Part shown: one piece after another, positions 25,369 through 34,462 of the stretch
How positions within the stretch are numbered: position 1 is the stretch's first letter
Layout: each line of letters begins with the position of its first letter
Origin: Bacteroidales bacterium
GTDB lineage: Bacteria; Bacteroidota; Bacteroidia; Bacteroidales; UBA10428
Assembly (NCBI GenBank): GCA_016931575.1
Contig: JAFGEO010000068.1
Coordinates: 36,420 to 100,419, forward strand
Reading direction: 5' to 3'
Length of the DNA: 64,000 nucleotides
Notes under the pieces: generated by a model
Database searches by the model: none
What the model was told of the DNA's origin: nothing
Seen by the model: only the letters and a program-made list of their open reading frames with translations
Program-made: the position numbers and the translations under genes

Positions 25369-25460
25369 AACGGAGGTTGAAACCTGACAAAAGATTAGCC
25401 AATATCGTTTTTGCAGGATTTTTGTGATACCTGGGATGAACCATAAAGAAATCAGGTTTC

Positions 25461-27665
25461 ATGACGTATTCAGAAATTCAAAAGCATCACAACGATATCC
25501 TGGAGGCTGTGATCGGAAGACGACTCAGCACAGCGCTTACCGCTCTGTCCAGGCTAAGCGTACAGGTAGGATCATCCGATATTCATAATCGTTACCAGTC
25601 CATCTCGGATACTTTTCACAACATGCTGAAGTATTCTTTTGAATTTGCTCCTGACCCCGAAAGAAACAGGATCTATACCGGGCTGCGGCAATCCATTCTC
25701 GAGCTTAGTGACGATATTCGGGAAACCTGGATTCAACAAATGGGACTCTTTGAGCGTAAGTATGCCCTCGAGCGTTACCGTGAATTTGAATCTCAATACG
25801 CTGACAAACCCGGGTTGGTCAGCACGCAACTATCAGAAAATAAACTAATAAGCTCTGACATATCCGATCCCGTTGAACGTCATAGGCATGATAATGATTT
25901 TGTAACGCTGGTGTTCTATTACCTATGGTTAAAGCGATCCTTTTCAGAGAATACTGTCCGGTTGGTAGATCAGGTAATTGAAAATCCGGATGTGCATGAT
26001 ACAGCAAAATCCATGGTCATTAGTGCAGTAACCATATCGATGTTGCGCCATTTTGACAGGCATAAATTCATCATCCTATTTGATTATTCCAGCCATGATA
26101 ATCCAGAGATCAGGCAGCGCGCCATGATTGGACTTTTTTTGGTGATCCTGATGTATCAGAGGAGGTTGGGTTTGTATGAGGATCTTATAAAACGACTGGA
26201 ATCCATTCAGGATGACAAAACCTTTCAGGAAAGGATGCTGGCCATACTGATACAGTTTATTCGCGCATCGGAAACGGAACAGATCACCCGGAAGATTCAG
26301 GAAGAAATTGTGCCGGAAGTCATAAAGATGCGTTCCGAACTTGACGAAAAACTTAACCTGGATGAATTGCTCTCCAAGGATAATTTTGAAGATAAAAACC
26401 CGGAGTGGAAGAATTTTTTCAAAGATGCCCCCGATGTTTATCAGAAACTGGAACAATTCTCCAAAATGCAGATTGAGGGAGCCGATGTATTCATGGGAGC
26501 TTTTGCCATGCTGAAACATTTCAGCTTTTTCAAGGAGCTTCCAAACTGGTTCATGCCATTCTCGGCAAAAAATCCGGAGGTCCTTGCAGCCTTTGATAAT
26601 GTGGAGGAAGAACTCGATATCCCAGCCTTCCTTGAAGGACTTGAGCAATCAACGGTTCTGTGTAATTCCGATAAGTATTCTTTCTGTCTTAACATACGGC
26701 AGTTGCCGGGAGAGCAACGTAAGATGATGCTTGAGCTGTTTAATATGGAACTCAAAGCCATGAATGAAATGATGGAGGAAGAGTTTACCCTGAATGCCGA
26801 AACAAAAAATAAAATAGTGAACACCCAGTATTTTCATGATATCTACCGCTTTTTTAAACTGCATCCCTCAAGAAAAGAGTACCTGAGTCTCTTTGAACAG
26901 AGAGTCGATATTTTTAAATCTAAAGTATTCAGGATCATTTTTGAGGATCCCAAGCTCATCAGAAACCTGGGAGAGTATTATTTTGCGAAGGACAGATACG
27001 AAGAAGCGCGTGAACTTTTCAGCTGGCTGAACGAGAAAAAACAGTCGTTCGAGTTATTGGAGAAATTGGGTTTCTGTTATCAGAAAACCGGGAACTTCAG
27101 TAAAGCTATTGAACTGTATACCCAGGCAGAACTATTCGATCGGGATAAGGTGTGGCTGCGAAAAAAACTGGGATACTGTTATCGAAAGACGGGTGATTTC
27201 CGGAAAGCCATTGAATACTATAAAGAAATTATCGGATCAGACCCTCATGACCTTAACAACCTGGCTTACCTGGGGCAGCTTCATATGGATATCGAAGACT
27301 TTAATGAAGCTCTGCAGTATTATTATAAAGTCGAATATGAAGCCCCGGAGAATGAGCGTGTATACCGGCCCATAGCCTGGTGTTCATTTGTTTTGGGGAA
27401 ACACGATAATGCCCTGAAGTATTTTGAGAAGGTTGTGAAGCTGAAACCCGGCAAGGATGATTACCTGAACCTGGGCCATTGTTTCTGGGCATCAGGAAAT
27501 GTTGAGCAGGCACTCATTTCATATCGTACGGCCCTGCGACTGTCTTCCGGGGATAAGCAATGGTTCAGGGATGTTTTTTCAAAAGACAGCAAATACCTGC
27601 TTGCCACAGGGAAAGAAGAACTTGATATTCATCTGATGGCAGATTACGTATTGCTGGAGGTTTAA
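25461..27665 (+). CDS. Large cytoplasmic TPR-repeat protein
   Basis: The 734-residue protein has no signal peptide. Residues 1-500 are helical and charged without a recognised domain. Residues about 510-720 form at least five tetratricopeptide repeats (for example EKLGFCYQKTGNFSKAIELY, KLGYCYRKTGDFRKAIEYY, AYLGQLHMDIEDFNEALQYY, NLGHCFWASGNVEQALISY). TPRs bind partner proteins, so this is probably a scaffold. It has its own gaps on both sides (92 and 217 bp), and no partner gene is obvious. Function unknown. Confidence 0.8.
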   Translation: MTYSEIQKHHNDILEAVIGRRLSTALTALSRLSVQVGSSDIHNRYQSISDTFHNMLKYSFEFAPDPERNRIYTGLRQSILELSDDIRETWIQQMGLFERKYALERYREFESQYADKPGLVSTQLSENKLISSDISDPVERHRHDNDFVTLVFYYLWLKRSFSENTVRLVDQVIENPDVHDTAKSMVISAVTISMLRHFDRHKFIILFDYSSHDNPEIRQRAMIGLFLVILMYQRRLGLYEDLIKRLESIQDDKTFQERMLAILIQFIRASETEQITRKIQEEIVPEVIKMRSELDEKLNLDELLSKDNFEDKNPEWKNFFKDAPDVYQKLEQFSKMQIEGADVFMGAFAMLKHFSFFKELPNWFMPFSAKNPEVLAAFDNVEEELDIPAFLEGLEQSTVLCNSDKYSFCLNIRQLPGEQRKMMLELFNMELKAMNEMMEEEFTLNAETKNKIVNTQYFHDIYRFFKLHPSRKEYLSLFEQRVDIFKSKVFRIIFEDPKLIRNLGEYYFAKDRYEEARELFSWLNEKKQSFELLEKLGFCYQKTGNFSKAIELYTQAELFDRDKVWLRKKLGYCYRKTGDFRKAIEYYKEIIGSDPHDLNNLAYLGQLHMDIEDFNEALQYYYKVEYEAPENERVYRPIAWCSFVLGKHDNALKYFEKVVKLKPGKDDYLNLGHCFWASGNVEQALISYRTALRLSSGDKQWFRDVFSKDSKYLLATGKEELDIHLMADYVLLEV

Positions 27666-27882
27666 TTATCCCGGGAAGCGGCATGATTCTTGAATACCAA
27701 TGGATAAATGCAAAAATAATGTTAAAAAGGCCCGGTTCTTCATGGGAAAAAAAACATTTCACTGAAAAGTGAGTTGGTATTAATAGAGATTTATGCATTT
27801 ATAAAAATCCGATGAGGCATCTCACCACTAAAAATTTTATTTAAGCAGGATGTTTTTATAATTTAGAAAAGTACCAAATCCA

Positions 27883-28083
27883 ATGATAACAATGTTAGAA
27901 CACCAAAAAATACTTCTTGATCAGTTAAGCTATGATCCTGAGTTATTCCGTAAAGAGATCGTGAAATCATTTAAATGGTTGAAATCGTACGAAATTATTT
28001 TACTACACAGGTGGTTAAAGGAAAAATACGGGAAAACGCACGCAGAAGTTATTCGCGAGGTGTTTGAGTATATAGCTGCCTGA
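27883..28083 (+). CDS. Small helical protein of unknown function
   Basis: This 66-residue protein is not recognised. It is predicted mostly alpha-helical, with amphipathic segments (ILLDQLSYDPELFRKEIVKS, WLKEKYGKTHAEVIREVF) and no signal or membrane segment. An internal ATG at 27892 is also possible. It stands between the TPR gene and convergent arcC, ending 24 bp from the arcC stop. Base use and helix pattern look like a real gene, but no homology is claimed. Confidence 0.5.
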   Translation: MITMLEHQKILLDQLSYDPELFRKEIVKSFKWLKSYEIILLHRWLKEKYGKTHAEVIREVFEYIAA

Positions 28084-28107
28084 TTTCGCATCGGGCAAGA
28101 ATATTTC

Positions 28108-29085
28108 CTAATCATACTTATGTAAATCCGCCTCATCGTACTCCATCGTTAGCTTGGAGCCAAAAGTTTTATCCTCAAGCTTGGTTGAATCTGTTATAAT
28201 GCTTTTTACCCCGCCATGTTTGATGAAATGCAATGCGGCACGGACCTTTGGAGCCATAGATCCTTCGCCAAAGCAGCCCTTATCGAGGAGTTCCTTCGCG
28301 TCCTTATAATTCAGGAACTCCAGGATCTCCTGATCCGGCATTCCATAGTTTGCATATATATAAGGAACGTCAGTCAGAATATATAATTCATCTGCTTTGA
28401 TTTGTACTGCCAGCATCGACGATGCCAGGTCCTTGTCAATAACGGCTTCGGAAGGTCGCACATCGCCCTTTTCATCTACATAGACCGGGATGCCCCCGCC
28501 ACCCACTGCAATCACCAGGGTTCCTTCCCTGGCATTTTTCTCAATCACTTCCCAGTTCAGGATTTTTTTTGGCATAGGAGAGGGTACAACCCGGCGATAG
28601 CCATCAGGATGTTTTACTTCCTTTCGGAATACCCACCCGTTCTTCTTTTCGAATTTTTCGGCGGTCTCCCTGCTGACAGTTCTTCCAATACGCTTCGTCG
28701 GGTTATTAAAAGCCGGATCATCAGCCGCTACCTCTACCATGGTCATGAGGGCAAGGATATTCCGCTGCAGACCATGCTTTTTAAGGACATTCATAAGCAT
28801 TCGCTCGATCATGTACCCGATCCCTCCCTGTGAATCGGCTACACAAATATCCAGCGGCATCTGAGGGATCCCGAAGAGCTCCTCAGCCGCATGGTTGCGC
28901 ATAACAATGTTTCCAACCTGGGGACCGTTGCCATGGGTGATCACCAGGTTATATCCCCGTTTCAGAAGGAAAACCAGGTTTTCCAGGGTGTCAAAAGTGT
29001 TTTGTTCCTGCTGATCAATGGTACCTTCTTCATTATCCCTGAGCAGGGCATTGCCTCCCAGGGCCACAACTGCGAGTTTCTTCAT
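28108..29085 (-). CDS. arcC: Carbamate kinase
   Basis: At 325 residues this matches ArcC-type carbamate kinases of the amino-acid kinase fold: KKLAVVALGGNALL at the N-terminus, THGNGPQVGNI, DSQGGIGYMIER, AVGGGGIPV, DKDLASSMLA and EGSMAPKVRAAL. It makes ATP and carbamate (then NH3 and CO2) from ADP and carbamoyl phosphate, the last step of arginine deiminase and some purine/agmatine breakdown routes. No arginine deiminase or ornithine carbamoyltransferase lies next to it, so the source of carbamoyl phosphate is not shown here. Confidence 0.95.
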   Translation of the reverse strand: MKKLAVVALGGNALLRDNEEGTIDQQEQNTFDTLENLVFLLKRGYNLVITHGNGPQVGNIVMRNHAAEELFGIPQMPLDICVADSQGGIGYMIERMLMNVLKKHGLQRNILALMTMVEVAADDPAFNNPTKRIGRTVSRETAEKFEKKNGWVFRKEVKHPDGYRRVVPSPMPKKILNWEVIEKNAREGTLVIAVGGGGIPVYVDEKGDVRPSEAVIDKDLASSMLAVQIKADELYILTDVPYIYANYGMPDQEILEFLNYKDAKELLDKGCFGEGSMAPKVRAALHFIKHGGVKSIITDSTKLEDKTFGSKLTMEYDEADLHKYD

Positions 29086-29210
29086 GTTTTAAGCAATTAT
29101 CGTGAATGCTATTTACCTTAAAATCATAAAAATAAATATGATGGAAGTCGTGTTTTAGGGAATGATAAGCAGAGGCGCCAGGTATAGTGTCTGTGCTAAA
29201 CATTGATTAT

Positions 29211-30155
29211 TTACCGGGAAGGATCAGGCAAATTCAAATGTTTACCTGCAATCTGCAACTTCCTTTCCATTTCCTGTTCCGAATCGATCCAGTGAATTTC
29301 GATACCTTCCCGTTCCATTTTCCGGAACCAGGTCATCTGCCGCTTGGCAAACTGATGGATGGCCACATTCAGTTTTTGGAACATGGTCTCATAATCCAGC
29401 TCACCCCGGAGGTATTGTGTCACGAATTTATATTCCAGTCCGTAATATAGCAGGTCTTCACCTGAGATGCCACGGTCCAGCAATCCTTTGACTTCATCGA
29501 TCATACCTTCCTGCAGCCTTGTTTTCAGGCGTTGTGTAATGCGTTTCCGGCGAATTCCACGATCGCAGCGAATTCCCAGGTAGACGGGTTTGATCTCCGG
29601 ATAGTCCATATCGGTCTCGGGATGCTCTGCGTAGTAGGTTTCTATCTCAATGGCCCGTACGGCTCTTTTCAGGGTGTCGGTATCGGTTTTGTTGTGCAGC
29701 TTCTTAAATTGTGAGAGGATACCTTCCAGTTCATGTAAAGATTTCCCTTCCAGCGATGCACGCAGATCAGCATTTACCGGAACTGAGATCAGCCTGTAGC
29801 CTTTCGTGACGGCTTCGATATACATGCCCGTGCCGCCACAGAGGATGGGTACTGTTCCTCTTGACCGGATATCTTCATAAACCTGTATAAAATCCTTTTG
29901 GAACTCAAATACATTGTATTTGTATCCGGGATCGAAAAGATCGATCAAATGATGGGGGATCAGCGTGCCATCAACAAAATAGTCAGCATAGTCTTTTCCA
30001 GTGCCCAGGTCCATGTGTTTGTAGACCTGCCGGGAATCGGCGCTGATGATCTCGCCTCCGATACGGGAGGCAAGCTCTGCAGCAAATCGAGTCTTGCCTG
30101 TGGCGGTCGGTCCAAGGACGACAATCAGATTGTATTTTTCAGATGAATCCTTCAC
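29211..30155 (-). CDS. miaA: tRNA dimethylallyltransferase MiaA
   Basis: The 314-residue enzyme attaches the dimethylallyl group to N6 of A37 in tRNAs reading UNN codons. Motifs: P-loop [49 protein letters not shown] and, near the C-terminus, [14 protein letters not shown]. It is divergent from smpB, sharing a 67-bp promoter region in which the two -7 elements lie close together. Confidence 0.96.
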   Translation of the reverse strand: MKDSSEKYNLIVVLGPTATGKTRFAAELASRIGGEIISADSRQVYKHMDLGTGKDYADYFVDGTLIPHHLIDLFDPGYKYNVFEFQKDFIQVYEDIRSRGTVPILCGGTGMYIEAVTKGYRLISVPVNADLRASLEGKSLHELEGILSQFKKLHNKTDTDTLKRAVRAIEIETYYAEHPETDMDYPEIKPVYLGIRCDRGIRRKRITQRLKTRLQEGMIDEVKGLLDRGISGEDLLYYGLEYKFVTQYLRGELDYETMFQKLNVAIHQFAKRQMTWFRKMEREGIEIHWIDSEQEMERKLQIAGKHLNLPDPSR

Positions 30156-30166
30156 GGAGAAGTTTA

Positions 30167-30196
30167 TTGTGTTTATACAAATTTACTGTTACTTTG
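30167..30196 (+). promoter_or_regulatory. Promoter for smpB
   Basis: TTG at 30167-30169, a 19-bp spacer and TTACTTTG at 30189-30196 (one mismatch to TAnnTTTG). Transcription would begin near 30202, about 20 nt before the smpB ATG. Confidence 0.6.
30178..30185 (-). promoter_or_regulatory. -7 element TAAATTTG for miaA
   Basis: This exact minus-strand match lies 22 bases before the miaA ATG. It sits within the spacer of the smpB promoter, so the two polymerases cannot load freely at the same time. Confidence 0.5.
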
Positions 30197-30222
30197 CAAT
30201 TGGAAAAACTTTAGCAGGAAGA

Positions 30223-30672
30223 ATGGCAACTAAGATTGATATACGGAACAGGAAGGCTACCCATGATTACGAGTTCATTGAGAAATATACCGCAGGCATT
30301 GTACTTTCCGGAACAGAGATTAAAAGCATTCGTCAGGGAAAGGCCAGCATTGTTGATACCTTCTGCTATTTTAAAGGGAGTGAGTTATGGGTAAGAAATA
30401 TGCATATCTCCGAGTATGCCAACCGGGGCTATAGCAATCACATTCCCGACTGGGACCGTAAACTGCTTTTAAACCGCACTGAGCTGCGTAAATTGCAGCG
30501 CAAAACCAGGGAGAAGGGATTAACGATTGTTGCTACGCGGCTCTTTATGTCTGATACAGGGTATGCCAAGCTTAATATTGCCCTGGCAAAGGGAAAGAAG
30601 GAGTATGATAAGCGGGAAGATATTAAACGCAGGGATACCAAGCGGGCGGAGGACCGGTTGCGGAAGGTGTAA
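30223..30672 (+). CDS. smpB: SsrA-binding protein SmpB
   Basis: The 149-residue protein starts at the ATG at 30223 ([18 protein letters not shown]); the longer open frame from 30046 runs antisense through miaA. SmpB binds tmRNA and brings it to stalled ribosomes for trans-translation. Family motifs: [52 protein letters not shown], and a basic tail ([16 protein letters not shown]) that enters the empty mRNA channel. The tmRNA gene was not found in the window. Confidence 0.97.
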   Translation: MATKIDIRNRKATHDYEFIEKYTAGIVLSGTEIKSIRQGKASIVDTFCYFKGSELWVRNMHISEYANRGYSNHIPDWDRKLLLNRTELRKLQRKTREKGLTIVATRLFMSDTGYAKLNIALAKGKKEYDKREDIKRRDTKRAEDRLRKV

Positions 30673-30738
30673 TTTCTGAATCCGGGAACTTGTCGAACCT
30701 GTTATGTGAGCCTGTCGATGATTAGTGAGCGTGTGGTA

Positions 30739-32145
30739 CTACTGCGCAAAGAAGAAATTATTCAGCTCATAGATATCCTCAGAATTCAGGTTGGAATCGA
30801 AGTCGAAGAAATCATCGATCTCATCCAGGATTTCATCGAAGGAAATGTATCCATCTCCGTCCTCATCAACCTTGGAAAATTTCTCAGGGATCTCATCAGC
30901 GGTGATATTTTGGTATTTGCTGTACGAGGAGGGTGTGCGCAGGTACAGGTCTACATCGCGACGGTTCACTGCAGCGGTCATGTCAAGCATGGCGATCACC
31001 TGGTCTTCGGTCAGTTCCACTCCCCGGTCATCCACATAGGCGCCATAGCGTGAGTAGGGCTCGTCATCCATGAAGTTGGGTACTCCGTCGATATCATCAT
31101 CCAGTGGGCATCCGGTGGTATCTGTCTGAACGGCAAAAGGGGTTCCGGGGCATTGGTCCCAGCCATCCATATACCCATCGTTATCTTCGTCGCCGATCAG
31201 GGTAAGGTCAAGATCCACATCGGCAAACAGCTTTTGTACCAGCAGGGTTTTTTTGTCGGAAAACAGGTCAAGGTGCATACTGGCATAGGTATACATAAAA
31301 TCATCCTTCCGGGAGTCCCCGATAATACCGGAGGTATTTCCGGCACTGACGTGATCGATGTTGTCAGAAAAGGTAAAGTGGTAGGTGGTACCCACGCGGA
31401 AAAGTACGCGGTTACTCAGCCAGAAATCAATTCCGACATCGACGGGTATTGCGAAGGAGTACTGAGGGTAGTTGCCCATACCCCAGTCGTTGTCCCGAAG
31501 GTTAGTTTCGTACACATAATCGCGCTGCAGGTACTTTAGTTCCGGATCTGCTCTGCCGGCCGGTGTGTTCGGGAGGTTCCGGATCGTACCATCGGGCCAG
31601 TAGTAGTATTGGTCCCTTTGGGTAACGCCTTCGACTTCCTGAATGCTGAAGCTGTCCACCTTCGAATTGAAGGTAAGTGTTTCGAATCCCACAGAGATAA
31701 AGGGGTGCACCCTTCGGTAGGTTTTGTAGAAATTATCGAAATCGTAATTCAGGTTTATCCCGAAAAGCATGATCTTCGATTCGAAATTCAGGTTACCCAT
31801 CGGATCGGAGTAGTCCCGCTCGGCACCTGAAAGTATACCCTGCATAAAAAAGAAATTTGCCCTGAAGTATTGTTTGTTATCCAGGAAGGTGGCCAGGTTG
31901 ACCTTATAGCCGTATGTGCCATTCAGGGGGCTTTGGTTTTCATTCCTGACTTCACCGAAGTAGCTGAAAACCCCGTAACCCACGCCCATTACCGGTTTAT
32001 ACACCGGATTGAGGTTATCCACCTCAATGTTGATCATGTCATCAATTGAACCGACATCACCAACCTGTACCTGGGCGGATACAGAAACAGATAAAGCGAG
32101 CAATAAAATTGCCGGAATTCCTATTTTATGTTTGGCACGCTTCAT
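30739..32145 (-). CDS. Outer-membrane beta-barrel protein with TSP3-like and EF-hand calcium motifs
   Basis: The 468-residue protein has a signal peptide (GIPAILLLALSVSVSAQ). Beta-rich alternating sequence to about residue 310 suggests a barrel, followed by a thrombospondin type 3-like Asp-rich segment (GDEDNDGYMDGWDQCPGTP, then CPLDDDIDGVPNFMDDEP). The C-terminus has an EF-hand loop (DEDGDGYISFDEI) with a second, degenerate one (DFDSNLNSEDI). TSP3/OmpA-type proteins usually end in an OmpA peptidoglycan-binding domain; none is seen here. It lies 24 bp after the SPOR-like gene on the same strand, so they probably act together at the outer membrane. Confidence 0.75.
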   Translation of the reverse strand: MKRAKHKIGIPAILLLALSVSVSAQVQVGDVGSIDDMINIEVDNLNPVYKPVMGVGYGVFSYFGEVRNENQSPLNGTYGYKVNLATFLDNKQYFRANFFFMQGILSGAERDYSDPMGNLNFESKIMLFGINLNYDFDNFYKTYRRVHPFISVGFETLTFNSKVDSFSIQEVEGVTQRDQYYYWPDGTIRNLPNTPAGRADPELKYLQRDYVYETNLRDNDWGMGNYPQYSFAIPVDVGIDFWLSNRVLFRVGTTYHFTFSDNIDHVSAGNTSGIIGDSRKDDFMYTYASMHLDLFSDKKTLLVQKLFADVDLDLTLIGDEDNDGYMDGWDQCPGTPFAVQTDTTGCPLDDDIDGVPNFMDDEPYSRYGAYVDDRGVELTEDQVIAMLDMTAAVNRRDVDLYLRTPSSYSKYQNITADEIPEKFSKVDEDGDGYISFDEILDEIDDFFDFDSNLNSEDIYELNNFFFAQ

Positions 32146-32169
32146 TTCTTTCAGTCGGTATCGGTAATG

Positions 32170-33531
32170 TTATCTGTACCAGGTTTGATTTGCAATCATC
32201 AGTGCTTCCTGGACAGTTATTCTTGTACCATTGTTGTAGGCTGATACAAAAGCATCATCTATGTCTGTTGTATTCCAGATATGGACGCGGTAGTCGCGGG
32301 CATCTTTATATATCGGGAAGGATCCGATGGAATATTTATGCCAGCCTTCATGAAACTCTGTTTTAACTTCCATATCGAGCTTATATTTCTTGAAATATTT
32401 TTTGATGTTTATGCTTCGGTGGCCTGCAGCAACCTGCACGCGGTAGTAAATCCCACCCTCCGGCTGAAGAAGATAGGCCTGGTCGACTTTGCTTTGTTTC
32501 CGGGAGGATGTTTTGGTTTCCCTGTTTTGGTTTCCCTGGGCGTTGGTGTTGGTTGTTGTTCCCGTTGTGGTTTGCAGATTGGTTTTTATCGTGCCGTTAT
32601 CAGCCAGGGCTGGAGTGGACAGGGAATTGATCAATACACCGAGCTGGGAGGGTTCTATGGCAGCCAGGTCCATATCGGTTTGAAGGATATCCAGGCTGGT
32701 GGTTTTTTCTCCTTCAAGATAGGAAAACTTGCCTTTAAGCACAGGGGGTGCCGCATTGGCTTTTTTCGGTACAAGCTTGTACGAAACGGTGAAGAGCTGG
32801 TCGGAAGGGAGATTCATCCACAGGAATTTCGCCGTTCCGTTCCTGAAGGTAAAAATGGATTCACGGGGTTCAATATTTTCTGCGGTATATCCGGCGGGTA
32901 TTTCTTCTTCGATCTTTGCAAATTTCTGCCTGGATTCTTTATTCACCAGTAAGCGGACGGTGTAACTGCCATCCGAGGCATTCTTTATCGGAGCCTGGCG
33001 GGCGCACAGCATCCCGGTTTCGCCTGTACCACCCGGAATATAGGGAATTACCTTGTCTTCGAAATCATTTATATCGACGATCAGGTCAGGGTCAATATCG
33101 GGGGAAGGCATGATGGTGATGGGATCGCTGATCATGGTAACCGATTTCCGCTCATTCTCATCAATGTATGAAAATTTGCTATCGATGCTGAATGTACCTT
33201 TTAACCGTTGATCTACCCTGATGCGGTATACGATGCTTATCTTATCCTCCTTTGGCATTCGCAGCCATATCAGGCGGACACGTTTTTCATCAAAGGTGAA
33301 GTCAGCATTTTCAGAAATGTATGGAGTGGCAGTCAGACCGGCCGGCAGCGACTGCTGAAGCCTGGAGAAACTTTCCAGGTCGCCCTTTCCGATATCTACG
33401 ATCACTTCAAATTCGGAGCCTGCAGAAACCTGCATAGGAGCCTTGACATCCAGTGTAATACCAGACTGAAAACTTCCTCCGATGGTCAGCGCAAGAAATA
33501 TGTGCAGAAATACAGCAAGTATTCTATACAT
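32170..33531 (-). CDS. Exported protein with repeated beta domains and a C-terminal SPOR-like region
   Basis: The 453-residue protein has a signal peptide (ILAVFLHIFLALTIGGSF). Two similar Ig-like beta regions follow (about 22-130 and 150-280); each contains an 'LP/IPAG..' turn and an 'F....RLIWLRMP / FLWMNLP' strand, so they look like an internal duplication. A Thr/Asn/Gln-rich linker (about 305-350) leads to a C-terminal region YYRVQVAAGHRSINIKKYF that resembles SPOR domains, which bind denuded peptidoglycan. It is the first gene of a two-gene operon with the calcium-motif outer-membrane protein. Confidence 0.7.
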   Translation of the reverse strand: MYRILAVFLHIFLALTIGGSFQSGITLDVKAPMQVSAGSEFEVIVDIGKGDLESFSRLQQSLPAGLTATPYISENADFTFDEKRVRLIWLRMPKEDKISIVYRIRVDQRLKGTFSIDSKFSYIDENERKSVTMISDPITIMPSPDIDPDLIVDINDFEDKVIPYIPGGTGETGMLCARQAPIKNASDGSYTVRLLVNKESRQKFAKIEEEIPAGYTAENIEPRESIFTFRNGTAKFLWMNLPSDQLFTVSYKLVPKKANAAPPVLKGKFSYLEGEKTTSLDILQTDMDLAAIEPSQLGVLINSLSTPALADNGTIKTNLQTTTGTTTNTNAQGNQNRETKTSSRKQSKVDQAYLLQPEGGIYYRVQVAAGHRSINIKKYFKKYKLDMEVKTEFHEGWHKYSIGSFPIYKDARDYRVHIWNTTDIDDAFVSAYNNGTRITVQEALMIANQTWYR

Positions 33532-33555
33532 CAGGTTCTTGTGTTAAGTAATCAC

Positions 33556-33586
33556 TAAATTTATCGAATTAGGTACTTAGTACAAA
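33556..33586 (-). promoter_or_regulatory. Promoter for the SPOR-like/OMP operon
   Basis: On the minus strand TTTG (33583-33586), a 19-bp spacer and TAAATTTA (33556-33563, one mismatch to TAnnTTTG) lie 24 bases before the ATG at 33531. Confidence 0.65.
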
Positions 33587-33667
33587 GCGCGCATTAATCG
33601 AGTAGTCTAACAAAGTTAGGTTAAAATATTGATACGCAACAGTTTAATATTGTTAATTTCTTTTTTA

Positions 33668-34378
33668 TCAGAAGTTCGGACTGAGCAGATATTTGGAGTA
33701 AAACTGATCAATCTTGGCCACGGCATCTTCTGCGGTATCAGCCACTCCAAAGAGATCCATATCTTCTCCTGAGATATTTTTCTGATCATCCAGCATGGTA
33801 TTCTTGATCCAGTGCACGAGTCCTCCCCAATATTCTTTTCCCACCAGGATGATCGGGAACTTCCCGATTTTTTCAGTCTGAATAAGGGTGAGCGCTTCGA
33901 AAAGCTCATCGAAAGTACCGAAGCCTCCGGGGAGAACGATAAATCCCTGGGCATATTTCATAAACATCACCTTGCGGACAAAGAAGTGGTCAAAAGTGAT
34001 AAGTTTGTCGGAATCGATGAACAGGTTAGGTTCCTGTTCAAAGGGCAGGTCAATGTTAATACCCACCGAACGTCCCTTTCCTCTTTTAGCCCCAAGGTTA
34101 CCGGCTTCCATGATCCCGGGGCCTCCCCCGGTGATCACTCCGTAACCCAGCTGGGTTAGCTGAAAGGCAATCTCCTCGGCCAGCTTGTAATATTTTGTTC
34201 CGGGTTCGGTACGTGCACTTCCAAAGATGGAGACACAGGGACCGATACGTGCAAGTTTTTCAAATCCCTCTACGAACTCGGACATGATCTTAAAAATCTT
34301 CCAGCTGTCCGAGGTCTGGATCTCATTCCAGTTTTTCTTCTTAAATGCTCTTTTGATTTTATCTTCACTACTTGACAT
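33668..34378 (-). CDS. LOG-family protein (TIGR00730 Rossmann fold)
   Basis: The 236-residue protein has the LOG/lysine-decarboxylase-like signature PGGFGTFDELFEALT and the nucleotide loop GVITGGGPGIMEAGNLGAKR. Family members cleave cytokinin riboside monophosphates or other nucleotide monophosphates; misannotation as lysine decarboxylase is common. I use the ATG at 34378 (MSSSEDKIKRAF); a longer TTG frame to 34417 runs into the promoter element. The bacterial substrate is unclear. Confidence 0.88.
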   Translation of the reverse strand: MSSSEDKIKRAFKKKNWNEIQTSDSWKIFKIMSEFVEGFEKLARIGPCVSIFGSARTEPGTKYYKLAEEIAFQLTQLGYGVITGGGPGIMEAGNLGAKRGKGRSVGINIDLPFEQEPNLFIDSDKLITFDHFFVRKVMFMKYAQGFIVLPGGFGTFDELFEALTLIQTEKIGKFPIILVGKEYWGGLVHWIKNTMLDDQKNISGEDMDLFGVADTAEDAVAKIDQFYSKYLLSPNF

Positions 34379-34414
34379 GATCGTACTATTTTGTTGAAAT
34401 CCCTGAACTGACGG

Positions 34415-34422
34415 CAAATATA
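34415..34422 (-). promoter_or_regulatory. -7 element TATATTTG for the LOG gene
   Basis: This exact TAnnTTTG match on the minus strand lies 36 bases before the ATG at 34378. No -33 box at good spacing was found. Confidence 0.4.
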
Positions 34423-34462
34423 TAACGAAAATAATGTGAAATGTGTTACAAGTATTAACAAA

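Noticed and set aside
30046..30222. N-terminal extension of smpB
   Set aside because: It would overlap miaA and both promoters; SmpB proteins start at MATK-like residues.
32281..32952. 223-codon plus-strand frame over the SPOR-like gene
   Set aside because: It is antisense to a gene with a signal peptide, a promoter and a clean domain layout; the composition is Phe/Gly-rich and implausible.
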